From NCBI GenBank assembly GCA_964569695.1, contig CAZMUA010000007.1, forward strand, positions 62,001-126,000: a stretch of DNA of 64,000 bases, written 5' to 3'. The notes below the pieces were generated by a model. It did no database searches, was not told the DNA's origin, and saw nothing but the letters and a program-made list of their open reading frames with translations. Positions within the stretch are counted from its first letter, which is position 1. Every line of letters begins with the position of its first letter. A program made the position numbers and the translations under genes. Of this stretch, positions 9,351 to 17,868 are shown in pieces. The DNA comes from UBA8106 sp964569695. Its GTDB lineage: Bacteria; Acidobacteriota; Vicinamibacteria; Vicinamibacterales; UBA823.

Positions 9351-10379
9351 TTATAGACCACTCTTCGGCACTGGAACTGCTTCAAGTAAACGTTCTACGA
9401 CAGCATCTGCATCAATACCTTCGGATTCAGCATAAAAATTAGTGATAATTCGATGCCGTAAAATAGGCGACGCCAGTGAGACGATATCGCTAACCGCCAC
9501 ATGATAGCGTCCTTGCATCAACGCACGCGCTTTGCCTCCAAGAATCAGTGACTGCGATGCTCGTAAGCCAGCACCCCATTTCACCCATTTGTTCACAAAC
9601 TCAAGATTCGACGGGCGACCTGGCCGAGATGCATCAACTAACCGCACCGCATAGCGTGCAACTTCTTCAGAAACAAAAACATGACGCACGCATTTCTGAA
9701 ATTCCAAAACGTCAGCACCACGCAACACACAATCAAGATCATTTTCCTCGAGCCCAGTCGTTTTAGTTACAACTCGGACTTCATCATTTTCTGACAGATA
9801 GGTCATCACGATGTTGAACATGAATCGATCGAGCTGCGCCTCCGGTAACGGATAAGTCCCCTCAAGCTCAATAGGATTCTGCGTTGCCAACACGAAAAAT
9901 GGACGTTCTAGTTCGTACGTGCGACCTGCTGCCGTAACATGAAACTCCTGCATGGCTTCAAGTAACGCCGCCTGCGTCTTTGGTGGTGTTCGGTTAATCT
10001 CATCAGCTAAAACAATTTGGGCAAATACTGGACCTTTGACAAAACGTAGGGCACGATGACCGTCATCTTCATCTAGAATCTCGGTTCCAGTGATGTCAGC
10101 TGGCATTAAATCTGGAGTAAACTGAATCCGACGAAATGTTAGGTCAAGTATCTCAGCCAAGGTCTTGATTAGCAGAGTCTTGGCTAACCCCGGTACTCCT
10201 GTAATGAGACAGTGCCCCCCTGTAAATAGAGCCGTTAGAACTAGATCAATACATTCATCTTGCCCAACAATAATCTTCTGCAGTTGCTGAACAACTTGCT
10301 GGCGGCCGTGCACCACCCGCTCGGCTAACTCGTCGGCTATAACTTGGGACTTTGTATCCATCCTGATGTCGGTTCCCAA
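9351..10379 (-). CDS. MoxR-family AAA+ ATPase
   Basis: 342 residues, the usual MoxR length. It has Walker A GVPGLAKT (61-68), Walker B with LADEINR (D126, E127), the sensor-1 region LATQNPIE and the MoxR-typical TYPLPEAQLDRFMF. The C-terminal lid follows. MoxR ATPases act as chaperones that assemble or activate VWA-domain partners, using ATP in the cytoplasm. Here the partners are presumably the DUF58 and two VWA proteins directly downstream. The annotated start is TTG at 10379 with a GGGAG about 7 nt upstream. An ATG at 10361 (MDTKSQVI) would also keep the whole domain. It lies 29 bp after the DUF4159 gene. Confidence 0.92.
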   Translation of the reverse strand: MGTDIRMDTKSQVIADELAERVVHGRQQVVQQLQKIIVGQDECIDLVLTALFTGGHCLITGVPGLAKTLLIKTLAEILDLTFRRIQFTPDLMPADITGTEILDEDDGHRALRFVKGPVFAQIVLADEINRTPPKTQAALLEAMQEFHVTAAGRTYELERPFFVLATQNPIELEGTYPLPEAQLDRFMFNIVMTYLSENDEVRVVTKTTGLEENDLDCVLRGADVLEFQKCVRHVFVSEEVARYAVRLVDASRPGRPSNLEFVNKWVKWGAGLRASQSLILGGKARALMQGRYHVAVSDIVSLASPILRHRIITNFYAESEGIDADAVVERLLEAVPVPKSGL

Positions 10380-10408
10380 TTCTCTCTCCCAGACACTTAG
10401 ACTTTGTA

Positions 10409-11236
10409 TCAGTGCGTTAGTGCATAAATAATTTCATTAATAATCATCCGATAGGCTTGTCTTGTGTACTGAATAAACCCAGGATATTCCTCTGCATTCG
10501 ACCACTCCCAACCATCACCCATATCAGTATTCCAGTTAATCAACACCATAGCTCGCCCATTATCGTCAAGGATAGCTCGGAGACGTGGAACGAAGCCTCC
10601 CTTTTCCCATGTCCGACCGCTAAAAAAGGCGCCGAGCCCTGGGATCTGTGGATACCGTTCGACTGTGTAAAAACAACTAAAAATTGGATGATCGGGCTCG
10701 AGATTTACAATCTCGCGATCCGGTAACACCCGGCCAATCTCTTTAACAAAGTGTTCCCACTCAAGTGGACCGTGAAAATCATCAAACGTCAATGTTCCAC
10801 CACGCAAAAGAAACTCTCTGAGGCGAGGCACCTCCTCTTCTCGTAGGTGCAAGTTGCCAGGCTCAACAATATAAATCCAGGGATACTCCCAGAGACGTTC
10901 GTCATTCAGAGTAATCACAACGGGATCATTGACTTGAATCGCAGTGACAGTCTTTAACCGCCGTGACAAATTCTGTTCAGCAGCCGGTGCATCGATAGCC
11001 CAGGGAGCATTCCAAGAACGTCGAAAGCGAGTTTCGTTAGCGCTTTCCGACTGATATCGAATCCGCACAAAAGTCCACTCTAGACCAGCAAACCGATCGG
11101 CGGAAATCACAGGCACTTGCGCATGAACAAACGGTAAAAAACGTGTTCCAGCAGTCCAAACCAACACAATTACAATCGCCACATAGCAGCAAACACTTGC
11201 GCCACACCAACACCTCCCATTGACTCGCTGCTGCAA
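10409..11236 (-). CDS. DUF4159 protein, exported
   Basis: 275 residues. An N-terminal hydrophobic stretch (about 14-38) ending in HAQ looks like a signal peptide or anchor. The rest matches the DUF4159 pattern: FVRIRYQSE near the start, YIVEPGNLHLREEE, LRGGTLTFDDFHG, the HPIFSCFY strand, and INWNTDMGDGWEW toward the end. DUF4159 has a ThuA/amidotransferase-like fold; the enzymatic function, if any, is unknown. It is known to sit beside MoxR and DUF58 genes, as here. The start is TTG at 11236 with GGGAG 7 nt upstream. It probably belongs to the same transcript as moxR. Confidence 0.75.
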   Translation of the reverse strand: MQQRVNGRCWCGASVCCYVAIVIVLVWTAGTRFLPFVHAQVPVISADRFAGLEWTFVRIRYQSESANETRFRRSWNAPWAIDAPAAEQNLSRRLKTVTAIQVNDPVVITLNDERLWEYPWIYIVEPGNLHLREEEVPRLREFLLRGGTLTFDDFHGPLEWEHFVKEIGRVLPDREIVNLEPDHPIFSCFYTVERYPQIPGLGAFFSGRTWEKGGFVPRLRAILDDNGRAMVLINWNTDMGDGWEWSNAEEYPGFIQYTRQAYRMIINEIIYALTH

Positions 11237-11269
11237 TCGACCACTCCCTTCGATGATCTTCTTTAAGTG

Positions 11270-13870
11270 CTACTGAATTGCCCGCAATAACAACTCTTGA
11301 GCTCTCTCGTAGGATGGCGCTAACTCTAACGCTAATAACGCTTCCCGTTTAGCATTTTCGGTTTGTCTATTCAGTAGATAAGCTTCCGCCAAGTCAGTAT
11401 AGGCGACCACAGTGTCAATTGGACCGGTAGCCAACCCCACACGAAATTCCAGAATCGCATTGTCATAATCGCCACGCTCCACCGCTAGCCGTCCAAGCAC
11501 ACCGTGAGGTCCAGAGTCGAACGGATCAATCGTCGCAATACGGTTATACGCAAGCACCTTGTACTCTGCATTGTCGGTTTCTTCCGCTAGAGCCGCCAAA
11601 CGTCGAGCTGGTTCAAGGCCCGTCTGTTCATGATCAAGTAACGTCGCAAACTCACTCATAGCTTGGTCTCGACGGCCTTGCTGTATTGCAATATCAGCCA
11701 ATAAGGCGTGAGGGCTATTCGGCCCAGAAGCGATAGGAACCAGTTGCGCTGCACCTTGAAGCACATCAATTGCCTCATCTAATTGACCTGCTCCATACAA
11801 AGCTTGTCCTAAGTCCCGTTGCAATTCGTAATTTCCTGGGTGATTGAGAGCCAATGCGCGCAAAGTTTGGATATGATCTCCATCCTCCAATAACTCGTTT
11901 ATCTCAAGGGCTCGCAAAGCTCTACTTAGGGCATCGAAACGCACTGCCAGAGCCTTAGTGAAATCTTCTTGAAGTTGGTCCAAATTAATATTGGCGGCGC
12001 GTACGAGCGCAGTATCCGTATCCAAACCATCACCATACGCACGCAGCAATTCGTGCAGCACGCTTTCACCATAACCTTCGACAAGGTACTCAACCACAAG
12101 AGAGGCTTCGTAGTACGCGAGCGCAATCGTCTGGGGTTGAGCAAATCCAGCATTAAGATCGCGTAATTTTATAATCGCTCCGTCGTTAAGGGCTCGTACG
12201 AATGCGATCTCCATTCCGCGACCCCAAGCTGAGTTTGCAAGCCTTTCTTCGTAAACAGAAATTCCTTCAGTCAACCATCGTGGAACTCGATTATTCGACA
12301 TGTGCAGGGTAATGACATGCGCCATTTCATGCCACAGTGTCGCCTGCCAATTGAAGGTGCCGGGCGGCCAAGCCTGCGGAGAATCCAGAGTCACAACTCG
12401 ACCAAAACATGCACCTAGGGCTCCAACCATGCCAGGTAATCCTACGTTCCGTACGGCAAAATCGTCATGACGAGGAAATATCTCGATCAAAATCGGGTCC
12501 TTCAGGACAACGCCGTAACGGTTAGACAGCGTTCTTAGTGCATTGCCAGCCAATGAAACCGCGTACTCACCAAGAACATTCGCCTCATCTGGATGCAACT
12601 TTACAATCAGATTGTCGCGATGGATTGTTACGAACTCTTCCACTGCATCCAGCATCTTGAGCAAATTAAAAGTGATTACATTAAAAGGATCCATTTCAAA
12701 AGATTGCTTTAGCACGACACGTGCGGCGTCTTCGTCACCAGTTCTCAATAGGTGCATCCCTAATTCTGATTGCGCTCGTGAGTTATCCGGGTCGAGCGCA
12801 AGAGCTCGATTAACAAGCGTGACTGCCTCGTCAAATCGATAGTGGCGGGCAACCTGTGCACCCACAATGCGGTAGACATCTCCATACTGTGGATTAATCG
12901 ATAACACACGCCTGACCTCGGCTTGAAAATCGTCCTGACGATTTTCAATATACGCAATCGCTGCTCGCAATGATCGCATTCCTAGGTCCAATGGATTAAT
13001 TTCAAAAGCCCGCTCAAGCGACGCTTGTGCCACTTTAATACGCCCATCGTCGTATGCGAGTTCGGCAATAAGTAGATGTGCGCCAATGAGAGTCTTGTCG
13101 ATCTTCAGCGATTGCTTTGCGGCTTCGATCGCTGCAGAAGGATTTTCATCCCGCAAAGATTGTGCGACCCCGAGATGAGCTGGAGCCCAATCACTATCAC
13201 TACTTAAGGCGATCTGAAACGACCGTCCAGCATCCTTATTATTGTGTTTCTCAAGAAGGAGTTGACCCCACGCTGTATTGATAGCCGGATCTCCGGGCTT
13301 AAGGGACGCCGCACGTCTAAAGTACTGGTTTGCAGCCCGATATTGTCCGAGAGCTTGAGCGGCTCTCCCCAAGCGTAATAATTCAATGTCTGTACGTTGA
13401 TTTCTGGCAGCAGCAAGAATTGGGCTCAGACTAGCAACGGCATCTGAGTCACTCCCGACAAGTTTCATGAGAAGGCCGAGTTCAAGTGCTGCTTCACCAA
13501 TTGGATCAACTTCAACCGCAGCGGTCAGTATCTGTTTGGCGTCTTCATAATCACCACGACGAATCAATATCCGCGCTTTCACAGCCGAACCGTCAACGTC
13601 ATTGGAAGTCAAACCCTGAATCAGACGTTCAACTTCAACAAAATCACCGTGTCCCAAGGCACGTGTCGCTACCCGAAGAAAACTATCTCCCGTGGCTTGG
13701 TAAAAAGGAGAGGTCTCTTCTGAGAGAGATCCAGCGAAAAGAGACACCGTTAAGCAGATGAAACTAAGTGCTGAAAAAAACAAGGGGAGCCCACACCGAG
13801 TAGACTTCAAGCACAAATCTTTAGCCACATAATTTGACACGAGTGGCCTGATTATAACCTTGAGCAACAC
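11270..13870 (-). CDS. Secreted TPR protein with gluzincin metallopeptidase domain
   Basis: 866 residues with a GTG start (13870). A signal-like hydrophobic segment lies at about 27-47. An N-terminal superhelix of TPR repeats (about 55-400) is followed by a peptidase domain with the zinc motif HEMAH (H514, E515, H518) and a downstream glutamate in TEGIS (E535), the gluzincin arrangement of the Peptidase_MA family. More TPR units fill about 640-866. All three expected zinc ligands and the catalytic Glu are present, so it should be an active zinc peptidase, probably periplasmic. It is 33 bp upstream of the DUF4159 gene on the same strand and probably heads or belongs to the MoxR/VWA operon. Its substrate is unknown; the TPRs suggest protein partners in the same complex. 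Confidence 0.8.
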   Translation of the reverse strand: MLLKVIIRPLVSNYVAKDLCLKSTRCGLPLFFSALSFICLTVSLFAGSLSEETSPFYQATGDSFLRVATRALGHGDFVEVERLIQGLTSNDVDGSAVKARILIRRGDYEDAKQILTAAVEVDPIGEAALELGLLMKLVGSDSDAVASLSPILAAARNQRTDIELLRLGRAAQALGQYRAANQYFRRAASLKPGDPAINTAWGQLLLEKHNNKDAGRSFQIALSSDSDWAPAHLGVAQSLRDENPSAAIEAAKQSLKIDKTLIGAHLLIAELAYDDGRIKVAQASLERAFEINPLDLGMRSLRAAIAYIENRQDDFQAEVRRVLSINPQYGDVYRIVGAQVARHYRFDEAVTLVNRALALDPDNSRAQSELGMHLLRTGDEDAARVVLKQSFEMDPFNVITFNLLKMLDAVEEFVTIHRDNLIVKLHPDEANVLGEYAVSLAGNALRTLSNRYGVVLKDPILIEIFPRHDDFAVRNVGLPGMVGALGACFGRVVTLDSPQAWPPGTFNWQATLWHEMAHVITLHMSNNRVPRWLTEGISVYEERLANSAWGRGMEIAFVRALNDGAIIKLRDLNAGFAQPQTIALAYYEASLVVEYLVEGYGESVLHELLRAYGDGLDTDTALVRAANINLDQLQEDFTKALAVRFDALSRALRALEINELLEDGDHIQTLRALALNHPGNYELQRDLGQALYGAGQLDEAIDVLQGAAQLVPIASGPNSPHALLADIAIQQGRRDQAMSEFATLLDHEQTGLEPARRLAALAEETDNAEYKVLAYNRIATIDPFDSGPHGVLGRLAVERGDYDNAILEFRVGLATGPIDTVVAYTDLAEAYLLNRQTENAKREALLALELAPSYERAQELLLRAIQ

Positions 13871-13936
13871 GGAATCTCTAACCGATCTCCTAAATAGGTA
13901 GACCAGTCAGAAAGCCATCAGAAAATCACCTGTCAA

Positions 13937-14209
13937 CTAAAAAAATGCCACCGACTGCTGTGAAGGAATTTCAAACCTACGCCGGCAGCGATTACAGGTC
14001 AAGACGTCGTCGACTCGCACGAAATAATTACGGAGTTTACCAAATATTGCTCGATCGTGTTCATCTGCTCCACTCGGGAGCTTGTCCTTCCTAGTACGCT
14101 TAATCCAGCGAACTTGATAATCATCTCGATGCCCGCACTTAGAACATGTACAGGTAGCGACCTTTGATTCTGACTTTTCGAGAAAAAAATTACTCTCGTG
14201 AAGTGCCAT
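13937..14209 (-). CDS. Small zinc-ribbon-like protein, unknown function
   Basis: 90 residues, ATG start. Near the N-terminus is a C-x-C-x2-C group (residues 20-25) and toward the C-terminus a second pair, CNRC. Together these could bind one zinc as a ribbon. The intervening segment is rich in Lys, Arg and Asp. There is no signal peptide. It starts 7 bp after the methyltransferase gene, so the two are probably cotranscribed. I do not recognise a named family. RNA or nucleic-acid binding is possible but not shown. Confidence 0.6.
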   Translation of the reverse strand: MALHESNFFLEKSESKVATCTCSKCGHRDDYQVRWIKRTRKDKLPSGADEHDRAIFGKLRNYFVRVDDVLTCNRCRRRFEIPSQQSVAFF

Positions 14210-14216
14210 CGTAAGT

Positions 14217-14924
14217 TCACTCGCCCTTAATACAACTAACCAGCGACCACATTCTTGGTACGTTTACTTTTTTTATTGATTCTGGATTAATGCCCGTCTG
14301 GGCAAAGAAGGCTTCCATGTCTAGATCTAACTTGAATCCGACATGCACCGTCATCGGTGACAACAGTTGTTCGATACGAGAAAGAACAGGATTTTCACTC
14401 TTAAAGTGATTTAGAAAGACTACCCGCCCTCCAGTCCGACAAACTCGTACCATCTCGCGTGCCACCTGAACCGGATCTGGCACGACACTCATTAAGTACG
14501 GTGCATACACCGTATCAAATGACTCATCTGGAAATTTCAAATCGGCTGCATCCATTTGAAGTAATCGCATATTGCTTACGTTGTGCCGTTGAATACGCCT
14601 CGCTGCCTTTTCAAGCATGGAAACAGATAAATCCACACCAGTAACCGAACAATCACGTGGATAGAGTGTCGCATTGATAGCTGTACCAACACCCACTTCT
14701 AGCACTTTGTCTCCGGGCCTGATCGATATGTTACGGATTGCTTCTAGACGACCTGCATGCAATGTTGGACCAAAAAATACATCGTAGACAGATGCTAAAT
14801 TTCCATAGACTTTCTCAACAAAGTCAGTTTTAACTGCAGTAACAGACAATGCCCGACTAGCCACATCAGATGTGGCTAAGATTTCGGTATCAGGTGCAGA
14901 TTCTTCCTTAAATAATGACAGCAA
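14217..14924 (-). CDS. Class I SAM methyltransferase, PmtA-like (phospholipid N-methyltransferase?)
   Basis: 235 residues. The YDVFFGPTLHAGR region, motif I LEVGVGTAINATLYP, VTGVDLSVSMLEKA and the post-motif LNHF resemble the short bacterial phosphatidylethanolamine N-methyltransferases (PmtA, Rhodobacter type). Family members usually have a glycine where AIN starts here, so motif I is slightly unusual. The start is TTG at 14924 with a strong GGAGGG about 5 nt upstream. If it is PmtA-like it would make phosphatidylcholine or a methylated intermediate at the inner membrane. Ubiquinone/menaquinone-type methyltransferases are the main alternative. A candidate promoter lies about 105 bp upstream. 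Confidence 0.65.
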   Translation of the reverse strand: MLSLFKEESAPDTEILATSDVASRALSVTAVKTDFVEKVYGNLASVYDVFFGPTLHAGRLEAIRNISIRPGDKVLEVGVGTAINATLYPRDCSVTGVDLSVSMLEKAARRIQRHNVSNMRLLQMDAADLKFPDESFDTVYAPYLMSVVPDPVQVAREMVRVCRTGGRVVFLNHFKSENPVLSRIEQLLSPMTVHVGFKLDLDMEAFFAQTGINPESIKKVNVPRMWSLVSCIKGE

Positions 14925-15029
14925 CTATCCCTCCACTCACACGTGAAGTATCGACTCCACTCGCGCCTCAGTACCTTTAAATGAAGACCAGCAGACCAAC
15001 CGGTACAGCACTCATGCGTTTACAATTTG

Positions 15030-15058
15030 ACTATAACCTGTCCATGAACAACGAGCAA
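15030..15058 (-). promoter_or_regulatory. Candidate sigma70 promoter for the methyltransferase
   Basis: On the minus strand, TTGCTC (15058-15053) and TATAGT (15035-15030) are 17 bp apart. It points to the methyltransferase gene and forms a divergent pair with the lepB promoter. The rest of the 357-bp gap 14925-15281 shows no gene. Confidence 0.4.
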
Positions 15059-15121
15059 GGTTCGTTCCACTCCGGTCCAAGCTAAACGTTCTAATTTCAA
15101 TATCTTCTCAGTTAGGAACGT

Positions 15122-15150
15122 TTGACACTACTAAATCGCACCAGTATAGT
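15122..15150 (+). promoter_or_regulatory. Sigma70-type promoter for lepB
   Basis: A perfect -35 TTGACA (15122-15127) and TATAGT -10 (15145-15150) are separated by exactly 17 bp. The predicted start near 15157 leaves a leader of about 125 nt before the lepB ATG. Confidence 0.65.
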
Positions 15151-15281
15151 TTTTGTTGTTAAGCTAAGAAAGAAAACGCATAGTTTTTTTATAGCACCAG
15201 ACATGCTGAACAAAAAGTTGAGGGTGTGTGAATTTCCAGTGAAGAAACTTCAGCGAACTGCCGCGAAGATTATCTAAGCCT

Positions 15282-15992
15282 ATGACAGATCCTAAAGATC
15301 CTATCCAACCTAATCGGTGGCGAGCACCTGATTGGCCTACTTCATCGACAGACCATGATGCCCCCCAGGATCGGTCCGATAATAAAGATACTAACCAGCA
15401 CCTTTCATCAAGTGTTGGCAAGAATACTGCTGACTCTCAAGCTACAAACATCAGCAAGACCCACCCAACACTCTTAACTCGAATTGGAGAAGAATTTGTA
15501 GCCTGGGTCAAAACGCTTGCCTCCGCTGCTGTCTATGCCACGCTTATCGTCACGTTTGGTTTTCAGGTAGCACGAGTCGAAGGACAAAGCATGGCACCTA
15601 CGTTAATAGATCAGGATCGTCTTATCGTCAATAAACTAATCTATCGTCTCACTGAACCGCACCGCAGTGAAATCGTTATGCTGTATTACCCCATCGATCC
15701 CGACAAGTCGTTCGTGAAACGAGTGATCGCTGAAGAGGGAGATGCGGTGGAAATTGACAGAGGTCAAGTGTTCGTTAATAACGTTTCCCTACCTGATGAG
15801 TATGTACCGCAAGACTATCGAAGTTACGAAGACTATGGCCCCACAATTGTACCCAAGGGCTACTATTTCGTAATGGGCGATCATCGGAACAATAGCTCAG
15901 ACAGCCGGCACTGGGGAATGGTACCAAAGAAATACATAATCGGACGTGTGCAATTACGTTGGTGGCCAATACCTACTGCTCGGCTTTTCTGA
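15282..15992 (+). CDS. lepB: Signal peptidase I
   Basis: 236 residues, ATG start. A long hydrophilic N-terminus rich in Asp, Ser and Thr (1-65) is followed by one membrane segment (about 76-96). The catalytic serine is S103 in VEGQSMAPTL and the general-base lysine is K146 in FVKRVIAEEGD. The later MGDHRNNSSDSR box is also complete. It cleaves signal peptides of exported preproteins at the outer face of the inner membrane. The N-terminal extension is longer than in many LepB proteins, and a start nearer the membrane segment cannot be excluded, but no better start is evident. It is transcribed alone from the promoter at 15122 and converges with the acyl-CoA synthetase gene. Confidence 0.93.
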   Translation: MTDPKDPIQPNRWRAPDWPTSSTDHDAPQDRSDNKDTNQHLSSSVGKNTADSQATNISKTHPTLLTRIGEEFVAWVKTLASAAVYATLIVTFGFQVARVEGQSMAPTLIDQDRLIVNKLIYRLTEPHRSEIVMLYYPIDPDKSFVKRVIAEEGDAVEIDRGQVFVNNVSLPDEYVPQDYRSYEDYGPTIVPKGYYFVMGDHRNNSSDSRHWGMVPKKYIIGRVQLRWWPIPTARLF

Positions 15993-16008
15993 TAACCAAG
16001 TCACCAGC

Positions 16009-17838
16009 TTAATCAACGTAAAGCTCTTCTATAGGAATTTTCCATCGATTTTCGATCACTCGACGACGCACCTTCATTGTTGGCGTCAGTTCACCGCTCG
16101 CTATCGTGAATTCTGTCGGTAGTAATGTGAATCGCTTGACCTGCTCGAACTGCGATAACTGTCCGTTGACATCGTCAACGACTGACTGAAAGAGCGCTCT
16201 TACGTCTTCACGGACAAGTAATTCCTCCAACGGTGAAGCCAAAGCTTCACCCTTCACCATACGTTGCTGAATAATCGGAAGGTTCGGAACAATTAATGCT
16301 GTGATAAAACGCCGCCTGTCACCGATGAGCACGGCCTCGCTAATAATTGGATCGCGTTTCAGTAGTGACTCAATTGGTCCAGGCGCAACGTTCTTTCCAC
16401 TAGCGGTCACGAGTATGTCCTTTTTTCGATCCGTGATGGTTAGATAACCATCTTCGTCAAGTGTTCCAATATCACCCGTGTAAAACCAACCATTTCGTAA
16501 AACAGCCTCTGTCGCCTCTTGCATATTGAAATATCCAGCCATAATATTTGGCCCGCGTGCTAAGACTTCACCATCATCGGCAATGCGAAGAGTTACTCCA
16601 GGAATCGCAACCCCCACGGTGCCAATTTTCCAACGTCCCCTAGGATTAACCGTTAGGACTGGGGCTGTTTCGGTTAAACCATAGCCTTCAGTAATTGGTA
16701 GTCCAATTGCAAAAAAGAACTCGGCGGTTTCATCACCAAGCGGAGCACCGCCAGAAATAATCTCGCGTAACCTTCCTCCAGTAACACTTCGAATCTTCGA
16801 AAAGACCAACCGGTCAGCAAAGATATGTTGAAGTCGAACATGCAGGGGAATAGATTTTCCAGACAAACTAGCATTGCTTCGAAGACTGCCGACCCGTAAC
16901 GCCCACCGAAATAAAAGCTGCCGTATCGATGAGGCCTGACTTACAGATTCAAGAACACGTGCATGCACCTTTTCGTATACTCGTGGTACACCACTCATTA
17001 CGGTTGGACGCACAGCTAACAAATCACGCTTGATCGTCTCAAGCGACTCAGCAAAGGCAACGGTGACACCACTGTACAGATATTTATAAAGCACCATTCG
17101 CTCTAATGAATGGCTCAGAGGCAAAAACGAGAGTGCCGTATCATCAGACGAGATTGGTATAACTTGGCCAACAGCATGTAAATTTGAGAGAAGATTTTGG
17201 TGCGTCAACATCACACCTTTGGGTACTCCAGTCGTGCCAGACGTGTAGATGATCGTCGCGATTGCTTCTGGGGAAATTGATTGCGCAGTATCACGGAAGC
17301 GCTCTTCGAGACCATCTTCCGAGACCAAACGGTCGCGTCCTCTTTTCGCAACACTGGCTAACAAGTGTTCGTTTTGATTTTCAAAACATTTGGCTTCTTG
17401 CTCAATAACCACAATCGCTTCAAGATTTGGTAACTCTGACCGAACGCTTCTCACCTTTTCCGCCTGAGTCTCATCGGACACAATCACCAAGCGCGCGGCA
17501 CAGTCCGCCAAAATTCCCTTCATCTGCCCAGACACCAATGTTGGATAAATGGGTACGGTGACCGCACCAGCTGTCAAGATAGCTAAATCAGTAATTGTCC
17601 ATTCGGGACAGCTATCAGAGACTAGTGCAACACGATCACCTTGATTGAGACCGAACTGATTAAAACCTAGGCTCAACTCTCGAACACGTTCAAACAACTC
17701 ACGACTAGAAACATCATCAAAGCCATCAGCTTGACACTGCCGTATAAGCTTCGACTTTGAGAACTGCTCGCGCACATGGAAAGGCAGGTCCGCCAAGGTA
17801 GTAACATCAATATTCGATAACTGCGGCATCTCACTCAC
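16009..17838 (-). CDS. Long-chain acyl-CoA synthetase (AMP-forming), FAA1 type
   Basis: 609 residues. It has the AMP-binding P-loop YTSGTTGVPKG (198-208), the PLSHSLER box, the GYGLTETAP adenine-binding motif, the YTGDIG motif and DRKKDILVTASGKNV, with a late lysine in LTPTMKVRRR. The enzyme activates fatty acids to acyl-AMP and then acyl-CoA, at the cytoplasmic side of the membrane. The start is GTG at 17838 with GAGG-like sequence upstream; ATG at 17829 is an alternative. It is 30 bp downstream of moaC and probably in the same transcript as rex and moaC, which would place fatty-acid activation under the redox sensor's operon. Confidence 0.9.
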   Translation of the reverse strand: MSEMPQLSNIDVTTLADLPFHVREQFSKSKLIRQCQADGFDDVSSRELFERVRELSLGFNQFGLNQGDRVALVSDSCPEWTITDLAILTAGAVTVPIYPTLVSGQMKGILADCAARLVIVSDETQAEKVRSVRSELPNLEAIVVIEQEAKCFENQNEHLLASVAKRGRDRLVSEDGLEERFRDTAQSISPEAIATIIYTSGTTGVPKGVMLTHQNLLSNLHAVGQVIPISSDDTALSFLPLSHSLERMVLYKYLYSGVTVAFAESLETIKRDLLAVRPTVMSGVPRVYEKVHARVLESVSQASSIRQLLFRWALRVGSLRSNASLSGKSIPLHVRLQHIFADRLVFSKIRSVTGGRLREIISGGAPLGDETAEFFFAIGLPITEGYGLTETAPVLTVNPRGRWKIGTVGVAIPGVTLRIADDGEVLARGPNIMAGYFNMQEATEAVLRNGWFYTGDIGTLDEDGYLTITDRKKDILVTASGKNVAPGPIESLLKRDPIISEAVLIGDRRRFITALIVPNLPIIQQRMVKGEALASPLEELLVREDVRALFQSVVDDVNGQLSQFEQVKRFTLLPTEFTIASGELTPTMKVRRRVIENRWKIPIEELYVD

Positions 17839-17868
17839 TTCGTCTCATTGACCTCATTGACAAAACTT

